In this document: positions 54,396 through 62,543 of the stretch, piece after piece | Numbering within the stretch: the first letter of the stretch is position 1 | Layout of the letters: each line of letters begins with the position of its first letter | NCBI GenBank assembly: GCA_017860615.1 | Contig: JAGDMU010000012.1 | Location: forward strand, 1-63,300 | DNA from: Pseudomonadota bacterium | GTDB taxonomy: Bacteria; Campylobacterota; Campylobacteria; Campylobacterales; Sulfurospirillaceae | Reading direction: 5' to 3' | Length of the DNA stretch: 63,300 nt | Notes under the pieces: generated by a model | Database searches by the model: none | Seen by the model: only the letters and a program-made list of their open reading frames with translations | What the model was told of the DNA's origin: nothing | Program-made: the position numbers and the translations under genes

Positions 54396-56005
54396 CGGTA
54401 ATACTCCAAGAAAATCTCTTCAAAGCTCTGCGCTTTGGGATGTTCCGCGTAAAACTCTGCAATGGTATGATCGGCAATCTTTTTGCCTTGGCGCAATAAC
54501 ACCACACGGTCACAAAATTCCGCTTCGCTCATATAATGGGTAGTAATCAAAATAGAGATTTCCCAACGCTCTTTAAGGGCTTTTAAAAGCTCCCAAAATT
54601 TGGCTCTTGCAATGGCATCTACCCCCGATGTGGGTTCATCCAAAAACAAAATGACAGGCTCATGCAACAAAGCAGACGCAAGTGAAAAACGCTGATTGAT
54701 TCCTAAAGGCAATTCATGTGGCATCGCATTGAGGTATTCATCAAAGCCCAATTCGAGTGCATAACGAGAAATACGACTTTTTGCAACATCCATAGCAATG
54801 CCTCGCATGGAAGCAAAATAGAGTAGATTTTCCTCAACACTCATATCATTGTAAAGTGCAAAATGCTGACTCACATAACCAATGCTCGCTTTAAGCGCCT
54901 GACGATCTTCTTGAGTTTGAATCGACTTTCCAAGAAGTGTCAATTCGCCTCCATCGATAGGATAAAGTCCCAAAAGCATCTTAATAAATGTTGTTTTACC
55001 TGCACCATTTGCTCCTAAAAGCCCTAAAATCTCGCCTTTGTGCAGTGTCATATCGACATTTTCATTGGCAGTGAAACTACCAAAAACCTTGGTGAGCCCT
55101 TTGGCTTCCATGACAACATCGGGCAATTCAACGGTTTTCTCTTTATTGGTAATCTCAATGAGTGGCATTTTTTTGCCTTTTTGAAGGGCATTGACAAAAA
55201 AGAGCGCTTCAAGGCTTGGTTCTGTGTGTTCCGCTTCTAAAGGCGAAAGGCAATAGGTCGCATGAAGCGTGCGAATACACGGCTCTTGTGTTTTAATCCC
55301 TTCGACATAGCTCATGGCACGGACAGAGTCTAAAAGTTCGCTTGAAGTGCCTTGCGCGATGATCTCCTGCTCATCAAAGAGTAAGATTTTATCCATCTTA
55401 GCCGCTTCTTGCATGTACGCGGTGCTGATGATAGAGATAGTTCCTTCACTTTTGCGTATCTCATCCAAAATTTCCCACAGTTCAATGCGACTCAGCGGAT
55501 CAACACCCGTAGTAGGCTCATCCAAAAGAAGCAGTTTAGGACGGTGTAAAAGTGTACAGATAAGCGAGAGCTTTTGCATCATGCCTCCACTCAGTTTCCC
55601 TGCTTGACGGTCTTGAAACGCATCCAGTCCTGCCATCTTTAAGAGACGAAGTTTGTACGCTTTAAACGTGACATCTTGTTTGATGTTGTGAATATTGGCA
55701 AAAAAACGTAAGTGTTCATCGACGGTAAGGAGATCGTAAAGTACTAAACCAATGCCTTGAGGCATCAATCCGATGGAAGGTTTAAGCGGTTCTGCCTCTT
55801 TGGGAGAATGGTATGTCAAACCATTAAACGTAACATCGCCCTCAAAAGGAATGACACCTGCGATGGCATGAATGAGCGAGCTTTTCCCCGCACCATCTGC
55901 GCCGATAAAGCCGATGATTTCGCCCTCATTTGCCGATAAACTCGCCCCAGCAATGCCAAGGCTTTTTTTATGGTAAACACGGACATTCTCAACGTTTAAT
56001 TCCAT
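54392..56005 (-). CDS. ABC transporter ATP-binding protein with two nucleotide-binding domains (YbhF-like)
   Basis: The 537-residue product holds two ABC domains. The first has Walker A GADGAGKS at 35-42, LSGGMMQK, and LLLLDEPTTGVDP. The second (from about 305) has GANGAGKT, the altered signature LPLGINQR, and ILFLDEPTSGVDA. The LPLG-type second signature is usual for the YbhF family. Fused domains would energise the two permeases next to it. Exported substrate is unknown; related systems handle drugs or cations. It starts 7 bases after the HlyD gene. Confidence 0.92.
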   Translation of the reverse strand: MELNVENVRVYHKKSLGIAGASLSANEGEIIGFIGADGAGKSSLIHAIAGVIPFEGDVTFNGLTYHSPKEAEPLKPSIGLMPQGIGLVLYDLLTVDEHLRFFANIHNIKQDVTFKAYKLRLLKMAGLDAFQDRQAGKLSGGMMQKLSLICTLLHRPKLLLLDEPTTGVDPLSRIELWEILDEIRKSEGTISIISTAYMQEAAKMDKILLFDEQEIIAQGTSSELLDSVRAMSYVEGIKTQEPCIRTLHATYCLSPLEAEHTEPSLEALFFVNALQKGKKMPLIEITNKEKTVELPDVVMEAKGLTKVFGSFTANENVDMTLHKGEILGLLGANGAGKTTFIKMLLGLYPIDGGELTLLGKSIQTQEDRQALKASIGYVSQHFALYNDMSVEENLLYFASMRGIAMDVAKSRISRYALELGFDEYLNAMPHELPLGINQRFSLASALLHEPVILFLDEPTSGVDAIARAKFWELLKALKERWEISILITTHYMSEAEFCDRVVLLRQGKKIADHTIAEFYAEHPKAQSFEEIFLEYYR

Positions 56006-56012
56006 GATTTGC

Positions 56013-57170
56013 TCATTCAGGAACGTTGTTTAAACTCTTCGGCAGACCTTTACCGTCCATTGAGACAACACCCACAGCAGGGATGCCTAGTTTCAGGGTT
56101 GGCTGAGGAGAAAGTGGCTTTACATGTAAAGCAAAAACTCTCTGAATACGATCACTCGGAACACTCACCTCTTTAGGCGTAAACTCTGCTTTTTGCTCGA
56201 TGCGCACGACTTTAGCAAGGATGGGCTCGTTAGGTTTTCCATCTAAAAAGATGACCGCATCATTGCCCACTTGGAGATTTCCATTTTGTTTGGTATCGAC
56301 AAAGATTTTAAGGTAAAGTGAATTTGGATCAAGCAAGGTTGCCACAACACTTCCTGCCCCTATAACTTCGCCTTGATTGGCTATTTTTTCCACGACAACA
56401 CCATCGATGGAGGAGCGTAAGGTCATCTCATTGATGACCGCTTCGATCTGTGTTTTGGAAGCTTCTAAGGCTTTGAGAGATGATCGCAAAGCTTCGAGTC
56501 CTTGAGACATTACATGTAAGGTTTTTTGATGTGCCGTTGCTTCGATCAGCTCGCTGTTTGCAACATTAATGGCAAGGCTAAGCTGTTCTCGTTTTTGGTG
56601 TAAGCTTGAAAGAAAATCCCCACTGGTTTGGTGTTTTAAAGTTGCGGTTTCGACTTGGCGTTTTTCGATGAGATTTCGCTCAAACAAGTTTTTCATACGT
56701 TCTAAATCGCGTTTATCTTGGGCAAGCACGCTGGTTTGAGAAGCAATGTTTTTATCGAGTTCATCGCGTTGATGTTGTTTGATGGAAACATTGGCTTTGG
56801 CTTTGGAAAGGGTTTCAGGAATGGTTTTAGTAGCAATTTCTAACTCTGTCTCTTTAGCACTAAGCTCCTGCGCTCTGGCATTGATTTGCGCTTCGATTTG
56901 TGCCTTTTGCGCTTCATACTCAGGACTTGCAAGAACGGCGATGCTTTGGCCAATAGAAACGTGTTCTCCCTCATGAATGTTTAAAGCAGCAATACGTCCT
57001 GCATACTTGGCATTGAGATTGACCAAATCACCATCCATCCGACCTGAGCCTTGAACAAGATTTTCGGCAAGTTTGGGAGCGATGAGTTTATTGACGATGA
57101 GTCCTGAAGCAATTAAAACCAAGGCTAAGATAGCCACACCTAGACGATACTGTTTGATTTTTTCCAACAT
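56013..57170 (-). CDS. HlyD/YbhG-type membrane fusion protein
   Basis: The 385-residue product has one N-terminal membrane helix (about 11-29) and a lipoyl/barrel-sandwich half (about 43-75). A long coiled coil (about 75-240) and a second lipoyl plus beta-barrel part (about 245-370) follow. It bridges the inner-membrane ABC complex to a TolC-like channel, which here is encoded divergently. Two exact TTACATGTAA copies lie in frame at 56120 and 56510, both encoding Leu-His-Val. It is the first gene of the four-gene minus-strand operon. Confidence 0.92.
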   Translation of the reverse strand: MLEKIKQYRLGVAILALVLIASGLIVNKLIAPKLAENLVQGSGRMDGDLVNLNAKYAGRIAALNIHEGEHVSIGQSIAVLASPEYEAQKAQIEAQINARAQELSAKETELEIATKTIPETLSKAKANVSIKQHQRDELDKNIASQTSVLAQDKRDLERMKNLFERNLIEKRQVETATLKHQTSGDFLSSLHQKREQLSLAINVANSELIEATAHQKTLHVMSQGLEALRSSLKALEASKTQIEAVINEMTLRSSIDGVVVEKIANQGEVIGAGSVVATLLDPNSLYLKIFVDTKQNGNLQVGNDAVIFLDGKPNEPILAKVVRIEQKAEFTPKEVSVPSDRIQRVFALHVKPLSPQPTLKLGIPAVGVVSMDGKGLPKSLNNVPE

Positions 57171-57197
57171 TCACGCTCCTTGGATGAAGAGAAAACT

Positions 57198-57203
57198 ATT
57201 ATA
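57198..57203 (-). promoter_or_regulatory. -10 box for the ABC export operon
   Basis: TATAAT on the minus strand lies 27 bases before the HlyD ATG, in the 129-base divergent gap shared with the TolC-like gene. I see no clear plus-strand -10 of equal quality. No TetR-type regulator gene is in the window, although such systems often have one. Confidence 0.5.
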
Positions 57204-57299
57204 TAACTAATTTCTTATATTTTCACCTAATTAAGAGCGGATTAATAGGATTAGCAATACTATTAACTTCACAATCATGATGTTTCGCAAGGACGGTTC

Positions 57300-58604
57300 A
57301 TGCGACGTTTACTTCTCTTTTTATTGCCATTGTGTTTATATGCACAAACCTATACAGAACTTTTGAATTTACTTGAAAAGAACAATAACTATAAAAGTGC
57401 TAAAGAGTTACAGAATGCGTCAGAATCTCTCTATCAAGCCGCTCAAGGCAAGAATCTCCCCTCTTTAGATGCGACACTAAGCGCCATTGAATTTAACGAA
57501 ATTCCCAATATGACACTGCATCTTCCCTCCTTTCCCGTAACAACAGCCAATGTCGGCACACGAAAACACCTCGAAGGCGCTTTGATTTTGAGCTATCCCC
57601 TTTTTACTGGCTTTGCCGTCTCAGCAAGCATCGATAAAGCCAAATTAGAAAGCGAGCAAGCAAGCCTCAAAGTGACCAATCTCAAACGCAATCTTGCCAT
57701 GCACATGACCCAACTTTTCAGCACTATCGTTACGGAAGAACAGGTCATCGAAGCACTTGAAAGCTCAGAGCTTGCCATCAATCAATCCTATAAAAAAGCC
57801 AAAGGATTTTACGACAATGGACTGCTTGCACAAAGCGAACTTTACGCCATTGAAGCTAAAAAGTATGACATTGAAGCGCAACTGCTTCACCATCACAATC
57901 AAAAAAAACAGCTGCTTAATCAGCTTTCGTTTATACTCAATACCAAAATTGAAACCGTTCAATCCAATGCTCTCAAATCTTTTGAAATTCCAAGCATTCA
58001 AGAAGCTAAAGAGATCGCTTTAAATGAACGTGAAGATTTACATGTCATGACAAAAGCGATTGATGTAGCGCAAAGCAGTGTGGAGTTAGCCAAAAGCAAA
58101 AACTACCCAACACTTGCAATGGTAGGCGTTTTAAAACGACAAGGTGACTCACTTGAACTGAATGGCGATGGTTACACCAATGCCGATAAAAGCTATGTGG
58201 GGATGAGTGCTTCATGGAATTTTTTTAATGGTTACACGGATGCACACAACATCGATGCGGCGCGTGCCTCAAAAATGTCCGCATTTTTCAATCTTGAAGA
58301 GTACAAGCAACAAGTGAGTTTAGAAGTAGAAAATACCCAGTTAACGATCAAAACGCTTGAAGCTCAGTTACAAAGTGCTAAACTCGAAGCCAAAGCGAGC
58401 GAATCGTACACCAACCTTACGCAAGGTCGCTTTGACAACCAACTCATCAGTGCCGATGAACTCAGCCGTGCCATTGCCAACTTAGCGACGACAAAAGCTA
58501 AAGTGGCAACACTGCAAAGTGAACTCTTTAACCAAACGGCACGCCTCTGGTTAGAGTGTGGTTGGAGTGTTTTTGAGAAAAAAGCGCTGAGTCAAAATCA
58601 TTAA
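57300..58604 (+). CDS. TolC family outer-membrane efflux protein
   Basis: The 434-residue product has a signal peptide (RRLLLFLLPLCLYAQ) and two OEP repeats (about 20-210 and 230-420). It shows the long helical stretches and the family motif GMSASWNFFNGYTD. Such trimers form the channel across the outer membrane and periplasm. Being divergent from the HlyD-ABC operon with a shared promoter region, it is very likely its outer-membrane partner. TTTACATGTAAA lies 5 bases after the stop. Confidence 0.92.
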   Translation: MRRLLLFLLPLCLYAQTYTELLNLLEKNNNYKSAKELQNASESLYQAAQGKNLPSLDATLSAIEFNEIPNMTLHLPSFPVTTANVGTRKHLEGALILSYPLFTGFAVSASIDKAKLESEQASLKVTNLKRNLAMHMTQLFSTIVTEEQVIEALESSELAINQSYKKAKGFYDNGLLAQSELYAIEAKKYDIEAQLLHHHNQKKQLLNQLSFILNTKIETVQSNALKSFEIPSIQEAKEIALNEREDLHVMTKAIDVAQSSVELAKSKNYPTLAMVGVLKRQGDSLELNGDGYTNADKSYVGMSASWNFFNGYTDAHNIDAARASKMSAFFNLEEYKQQVSLEVENTQLTIKTLEAQLQSAKLEAKASESYTNLTQGRFDNQLISADELSRAIANLATTKAKVATLQSELFNQTARLWLECGWSVFEKKALSQNH

Positions 58605-58608
58605 TATC

Positions 58609-58639
58609 TTTACATGTAAAAGGTGCTTAATCAAGCACC
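58609..58639. terminator. Convergent terminator region with TTTACATGTAAA
   Basis: TTTACATGTAAA (58609-58620) is followed at once by the hairpin GGTGCTT-AATC-AAGCACC (58622-58639), which overlaps the end of the next minus-strand gene. This is the same arrangement of palindrome plus hairpin as at 52177. Confidence 0.5.
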
Positions 58640-59128
58640 CATCCAATTCTCATGCACATGCCCTTTTTTCTTAAAATGGATCGCTTCATCAAGTTTCGTC
58701 TCAAACATCTCAAGATCAAACGCATCTTCGACATCACGCGTGATCTCTTTGTAAACAAATTGCCCATCTTTGTTGATGATGAAGATAGCCTTTGCACACA
58801 GTGTTTCATCGATATAGACGCCAAATTTCTTTGCCAGTTCTTCAAAATCCGTCGAAGTACATGCAGGATTGGTTGTTTGATCTAACACTTGTGAGCTAAT
58901 AAAATAGATAAATGCTTGCTCTTGGTATTTTTGTGCGATCTCCAAAAGTGCGTGGCTTAGCGAATCATGATATGGCAAGATAATCATCACTTGCACTTTA
59001 GTTGCCAACATTCCAATGACTTTGCTTTCGCCATCTTGCAGTACAAGGCTTATAGCAGGAGCTTCTGAACCGATTTTTCGCTCATTTTTAAGTAAAGCTT
59101 TACTGACACCTTTGACGATTGTTTCCAA
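58631..59128 (-). CDS. Thioredoxin-fold protein resembling thiol peroxidase (Tpx) but lacking the peroxidatic cysteine
   Basis: The 165-residue product has a peroxiredoxin-like layout: KIGSEAPAISLVLQDGE near the start, LPYHDSLSHALLEIA where Tpx has its PSLDTPVC-type loop, and AIFIINKDGQFVYKEITRDVEDAFD near the end. At the position of the peroxidatic Cys there is His59. Cys90 lies where the resolving Cys of Tpx is expected, and one more Cys is at 111. It is therefore unlikely to be a normal peroxidase. It could be a redox sensor, a binding protein or a decayed copy. No frame damage is visible. Confidence 0.78.
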   Translation of the reverse strand: METIVKGVSKALLKNERKIGSEAPAISLVLQDGESKVIGMLATKVQVMIILPYHDSLSHALLEIAQKYQEQAFIYFISSQVLDQTTNPACTSTDFEELAKKFGVYIDETLCAKAIFIINKDGQFVYKEITRDVEDAFDLEMFETKLDEAIHFKKKGHVHENWMGA

Positions 59129-59323
59129 GAGAACTCCTTGATAGACTTCTTACATAACCCTTGAAAAGATAAAGAGTTTGCTGAGAGTGCGTTAATTTTT
59201 AAAACTCAAAATTGAGTCATAGCCAAAGCTATAATGATCTTTTTAGTTTTAAAAAGTGATGTGCTATAAGCGATACTCTTTTTTCAATGAGTTATGAAAG
59301 AAGTCTAATGTTTTAAGGAGTTT

Positions 59324-59365
59324 ATGCAAAAGCTATACCATGAGTTTCAAAAGTGTTACATGTAA
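59324..59365 (+). CDS. Possible 13-residue leader-type peptide
   Basis: ATG at 59324 has AAGGAG 4 bases upstream and encodes MQKLYHEFQKCYM before TAA. The last codons overlap a TTACATGTAA palindrome (59356-59365). A terminator-like hairpin begins 3 bases after the stop. There is no plus-strand gene downstream, since fumC faces the other way, so this would be a free-standing small gene or chance. Confidence 0.3.
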   Translation: MQKLYHEFQKCYM

Positions 59366-59367
59366 AG

Positions 59368-59394
59368 CGTAGCGACACTCTTTTTGTCGCTACG
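59368..59394 (+). terminator. Terminator-like hairpin upstream of fumC end
   Basis: A 9-bp perfect stem, CGTAGCGAC with GTCGCTACG, encloses a T-rich loop. A CTTTTTAC run follows a few bases later on the plus strand. It could also end the minus-strand fumC transcript, whose stop is at 59405. Confidence 0.6.
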
Positions 59395-59404
59395 TGTATG
59401 CTTT

Positions 59405-60796
59405 TTACTCTTTAGGGTGAATCATCTCTGAAGGTATAACATAGCGGTCAAACTCTTCAGGCGTTAAAAGCGAAAGTTTGACACATGCTTCTTTGAGACT
59501 TAAATGCTCTTTGTGCGCTAGTTTTGCCACCTTGGCTGCGTTCTCATACCCGATGTGAGGATTGAGTGCGGTGACTAGCATCAACGAGTTTTTAAGGTTG
59601 TGAGCGATCTTTTCACTGTTGGCTTCAATGCCCTCCACACAATGAATGCGAAACGACTCCATGACATCTGCAAGTAATCTAACTTGCTGTAAAAAGTTGA
59701 GAATGATGACAGGCTTAAAGACATTGAGCTCAAAGTTACCTTGACTTGCACCAAACGCAATCGCCGTGTCTGAGCCAAACACTTGGCATGCGACCATTGT
59801 GACTGCTTCAGCTTGGGTTGGATTGACCTTACCAGGCATGATGGAGCTTCCCGGTTCATTTTCAGGAATGTTCAGCTCACCAATACCACAACGTGGGCCA
59901 GAAGCAAGCCATCTGATGTCATTGGCTATTTTCATCAAGTTTGCCGCTAAGCCTTTGTTTGCTCCACTCGCAAAGACAAGGGCGTCGTGTGATGTTAAGG
60001 CATGAAATTTATTGGGCGAGGAGACAAAGGTTTTACCTGTGAGTTTCGTAAGTTCTTCACTGACAAATTCGCTGAGCTTCGGATGCGCATTGATGCCCGT
60101 TCCCACAGCCGTTCCACCGATGGCAAGCTCACGTAAAGATTCAAGTGCTTGGAGTATATGCGAAGAAGAGTGCTCCAACATACTGCGATACCCACTAAAC
60201 TCCTGCCCCAAGGTCAGTGGCGTTGCGTCTTGAAGGTGCGTACGACCTATCTTGATGATGCCAGCAAACTCTTTTTCTTTGGCTTCGAGTGTCTCTTTGA
60301 GCTTTTCTAGGGATGGAAGCAGTTGCTCTTCAATTTCGATCACACTTGCAATGTGCATGGCTGTGGGGAACGTGTCATTTGAGCTTTGAGACATATTGAC
60401 ATGATCGTTGGGGTGAATGAGTTTCTCTTTTCTAAAATCACCCCCTAGTATTTCTGTCGCGCGATTGGCGATGACTTCATTGAGGTTCATATTGGTCTGT
60501 GTGCCACTGCCTGTTTGCCAAATGGCGAGAGGAAACTCACCGTCAAATTTTCCCGCAAGGATTTCATCGCACGCTTGGATGATCGCACCTGCTTTTTTGG
60601 CATCGAGTTTGTTTAATTTTTGATTTACGGATGCTAAAGAACGCTTTAGAAGTGCAAAGGCGCGGATAAGCTCTTTTGGCATCTTTTCAGTGCCGATTTT
60701 AAAATTTTCCAAACTACGCTCCGTTTGCGCTCCCCAGTAACGTTCATTGGGAACTTTGATCTCACCCATCGTATCTTTTTCAATTCGATAATCCAT
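59405..60796 (-). CDS. fumC: Class II fumarate hydratase
   Basis: FumC interconverts fumarate and malate without an iron-sulfur cluster. The 463-residue product has the opening [26 protein letters not shown], the [13 protein letters not shown] motif, the [15 protein letters not shown]-site region, and the superfamily signature [11 protein letters not shown] near 317. Length is standard. The signature could also fit aspartase, but the N-terminal and B-site sequences match fumarase. It is probably monocistronic. Confidence 0.95.
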   Translation of the reverse strand: MDYRIEKDTMGEIKVPNERYWGAQTERSLENFKIGTEKMPKELIRAFALLKRSLASVNQKLNKLDAKKAGAIIQACDEILAGKFDGEFPLAIWQTGSGTQTNMNLNEVIANRATEILGGDFRKEKLIHPNDHVNMSQSSNDTFPTAMHIASVIEIEEQLLPSLEKLKETLEAKEKEFAGIIKIGRTHLQDATPLTLGQEFSGYRSMLEHSSSHILQALESLRELAIGGTAVGTGINAHPKLSEFVSEELTKLTGKTFVSSPNKFHALTSHDALVFASGANKGLAANLMKIANDIRWLASGPRCGIGELNIPENEPGSSIMPGKVNPTQAEAVTMVACQVFGSDTAIAFGASQGNFELNVFKPVIILNFLQQVRLLADVMESFRIHCVEGIEANSEKIAHNLKNSLMLVTALNPHIGYENAAKVAKLAHKEHLSLKEACVKLSLLTPEEFDRYVIPSEMIHPKE

Positions 60797-60932
60797 GTTA
60801 ACTCCTTTGAAGCATTTGAGTCATTATGGCACAGTGGAGTTTTAAAGAAATAGCACTTTAAAAACTACCTTGTAAAGCTAAAGTTTGCTTTTACATGTAA
60901 AGGTTTTACATGACATCACAAGCCTTGTGTGC

Positions 60933-60938
60933 TATAAT
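60933..60938 (+). promoter_or_regulatory. -10 box for tRNA-Gly, with upstream palindrome
   Basis: TATAAT lies 14 bases before the tRNA. TTACATGTAA ends 32 bases further upstream (60891-60900), followed by a half copy TTTTACATGA. The palindrome could act on this promoter or on fumC, whose start is 95 bases away. Confidence 0.5.
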
Positions 60939-60952
60939 GCCTCTTTTAAAAT

Positions 60953-61027
60953 GCGGGTGTAACTCATTGGTAGAGTGTTAGCTTCCCAAGCTGAAAGTAG
61001 CGAGTCCGATTCTCGTCACCCGCTCCA
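60953..61027 (+). tRNA. tRNA-Gly (anticodon CCC)
   Basis: The acceptor stem GCGGGTG pairs with CACCCGC. The D-arm has AACTCATTGGTAGAGT. The anticodon stem TTAGC/GCTGA encloses TTCCCAA, so the anticodon is CCC, reading GGG. The T-arm has the atypical CGAGTCCGATTCTCG. The discriminator is T and CCA is encoded. Confidence 0.9.
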
Positions 61028-61052
61028 CATTTAAACTTCCAAAAGGTTCTTC

Positions 61053-61352
61053 TTGAGAGAAAAACTCCAAAAAATAGCACGTCATCCTGCAACCAAAAAA
61101 GCGTTTATGGATATGAAACCCAAAAAAACACTCTGGGGAATTTTAGGTGTTGTTCTCTTTTTTATCGCCCCTGAAATTGTTGCTTATTTTTACTCCGTTG
61201 ACATCGTTCGCTACGCACAAAATGGCTTGGCGATGCACCCTACAACCATTGAGCAATACAACTATGATATGCTCATTTACCTCTTTAAAGATGGCATCAG
61301 CTGGTTCAATCTTGGCTTTGGTGTGGTTTTACTGGTGTGGTTGTTTTTCTAA
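61053..61352 (+). CDS. Small two-helix membrane protein, unknown
   Basis: The 99-residue product starts at TTG with AAAAGG about 6 bases upstream. It has a basic N-terminus (REKLQKIARHPATKKAF), one hydrophobic helix at about 27-47 (LWGILGVVLFFIAPEIVAYFY) and a second at the very C-terminus (GFGVVLLVWLFF), with a loop of about 35 residues between. I do not recognise it. It lies 25 bases after tRNA-Gly and could be read from the same promoter. Confidence 0.65.
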   Translation: MREKLQKIARHPATKKAFMDMKPKKTLWGILGVVLFFIAPEIVAYFYSVDIVRYAQNGLAMHPTTIEQYNYDMLIYLFKDGISWFNLGFGVVLLVWLFF

Positions 61353-61410
61353 ATTTACACATCTAAAACTTTGTAATGCCCTTTCTATGCAATTATGGAT
61401 ATATTTGTAT

Positions 61411-61416
61411 TATAAT
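61411..61416 (+). promoter_or_regulatory. -10 box for the DsrE-like gene
   Basis: TATAAT lies in TATTATAATTGTTATA, about 60 bases before the ATG at 61477, in a 124-base gap. The T-rich sequence upstream fits a Campylobacterota housekeeping promoter. Confidence 0.45.
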
Positions 61417-61476
61417 TGTTATAGATGATCTTCATAACTATGTAAGAAAATCTAACTATTTTTTAAGGGGTTATTC

Positions 61477-61917
61477 ATGAGACTATTTACTAAAAGTGCT
61501 TTAATTGTTGCTGCTATTGCAGTTCCTAACTTTTTATGTAGTGCTGAATTAAAAGGCTTAAATGTTCTAATGACATCAGCAGATACCCAAACGCAAATGA
61601 TGGGAATGGTACTTGGTGGTAGTATTATCAATGACCAAAAAAAAGTTTTAAATATTACATTATGTGGCCCAGCAGGTAATTTGGCACTCAAAGATTTTTC
61701 AGCAGAAACAATCAAAAAACCAGATGGTACAACCACCAATCCAAAAGCAGCGCTTCAAGGTCTTATGAAAGCTGGCGCATCTGTAACCGTTTGTCCCCTA
61801 TTTTTACCAAATGTTGGGAAAGATGCTTCTGCACTCATAGAAGGTATTAACGTAGCAAAACCTCCAATGGTCGCAGCTAGCCTCACAAATCCAGAATATA
61901 ACAATATCAGTTTCTAA
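61477..61917 (+). CDS. Secreted DsrE-like protein
   Basis: The 146-residue product has a signal peptide (RLFTKSALIVAAIAVPNFLCSAE), then a compact alpha/beta domain. It shows ITLCGPAGNLALK and LMKAGASVTVCPLFLPN, the pattern of periplasmic DsrE/DsrF-like proteins, with the Cys residues at about 68 and 107. Such proteins have been linked to sulfur relay or redox handling, but no function is proven for this form. AAGGGG precedes the ATG. It is single and followed by a strong hairpin. Confidence 0.65.
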   Translation: MRLFTKSALIVAAIAVPNFLCSAELKGLNVLMTSADTQTQMMGMVLGGSIINDQKKVLNITLCGPAGNLALKDFSAETIKKPDGTTTNPKAALQGLMKAGASVTVCPLFLPNVGKDASALIEGINVAKPPMVAASLTNPEYNNISF

Positions 61918-61940
61918 TTTTTAATACAAAGTAGTAGAAG

Positions 61941-61968
61941 AGCTCTTCGGTTTTTATCCCGAAGAGCT
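61941..61968. terminator. Terminator between convergent DsrE-like gene and oorC
   Basis: A 10-bp perfect stem, AGCTCTTCGG with CCGAAGAGCT, encloses an eight-base loop (TTTTTATC). It lies midway in the 58-base convergent gap. TTTT occurs a few bases after the stem on the plus strand. Confidence 0.75.
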
Positions 61969-61975
61969 TAAAGTT

Positions 61976-62533
61976 TTAGAGTTTAGCAAAAGCTTGTTGT
62001 GCGTATTTTACGCCAAGATCGTACGCTTTTTTGTTCTCAGGGTGAACTTTCTCAGGAACTTTAGAGAGCATGACTTCTTTAACCAAATCATGTGGAAGAA
62101 CTTTTGTCATCTCTACTGTGATTGAAAGTGCAACAACAGATTGAGTAATAACATTTCCAACTTCTTCTTTAGCGATGGTAATCAGTGGAATCTCGATGAT
62201 TTTCCATTTTTTACGATCTTCTTCATTGACAGTAACCAAGTTAGGTTCAACCACAATGATACCGCCTGGCTTTACACCATTTTTAAATTGATTAAAGCTT
62301 ACTTGTGCCGTAGCGATCATAAACTCGATCTCACCCTCATTCGCATAAGGAAATAAAATCTCGCTCTCATCCAATAAAATATCAACTTTTGTTGGACCAC
62401 CACGTACTTGAGAGGTATAGGTAGAGGCTTTTACACCATACCCTCCCTCTTTGATCTTCGCAACCGCTAAAATCTCACCCGCCAAGATAACACCCTGACC
62501 ACCTACACCTACGAAACGTAATTGTCTTCTCAT
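61976..62533 (-). CDS. oorC: 2-oxoglutarate:acceptor oxidoreductase gamma subunit
   Basis: The 185-residue product is the gamma domain of the 2-oxoacid oxidoreductase family. It has RFVGVGGQGVILAGEILA at the start and VRGGPTKVDILLDESEI in the middle. With OorD, OorA and OorB it oxidises 2-oxoglutarate and CoA to succinyl-CoA, the oxidative step of the TCA cycle in this group. It follows oorB after 10 bases. Confidence 0.92.
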   Translation of the reverse strand: MRRQLRFVGVGGQGVILAGEILAVAKIKEGGYGVKASTYTSQVRGGPTKVDILLDESEILFPYANEGEIEFMIATAQVSFNQFKNGVKPGGIIVVEPNLVTVNEEDRKKWKIIEIPLITIAKEEVGNVITQSVVALSITVEMTKVLPHDLVKEVMLSKVPEKVHPENKKAYDLGVKYAQQAFAKL

Positions 62534-62543
62534 CAGGGGCTCC

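Larger units (their letters stand above)
59129..59404. other. 276-base region with a possible small plus-strand transcript
   Basis: No ordinary gene is seen. On the plus strand there is TATAAT at 59230-59235 and TATAAG at 59265-59270. A 13-codon frame at 59324-59365 has AAGGAG just upstream, and a strong hairpin follows at 59368-59394. The palindrome ACTCAAAATTGAGT lies near 59204-59217. Confidence 0.4.
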
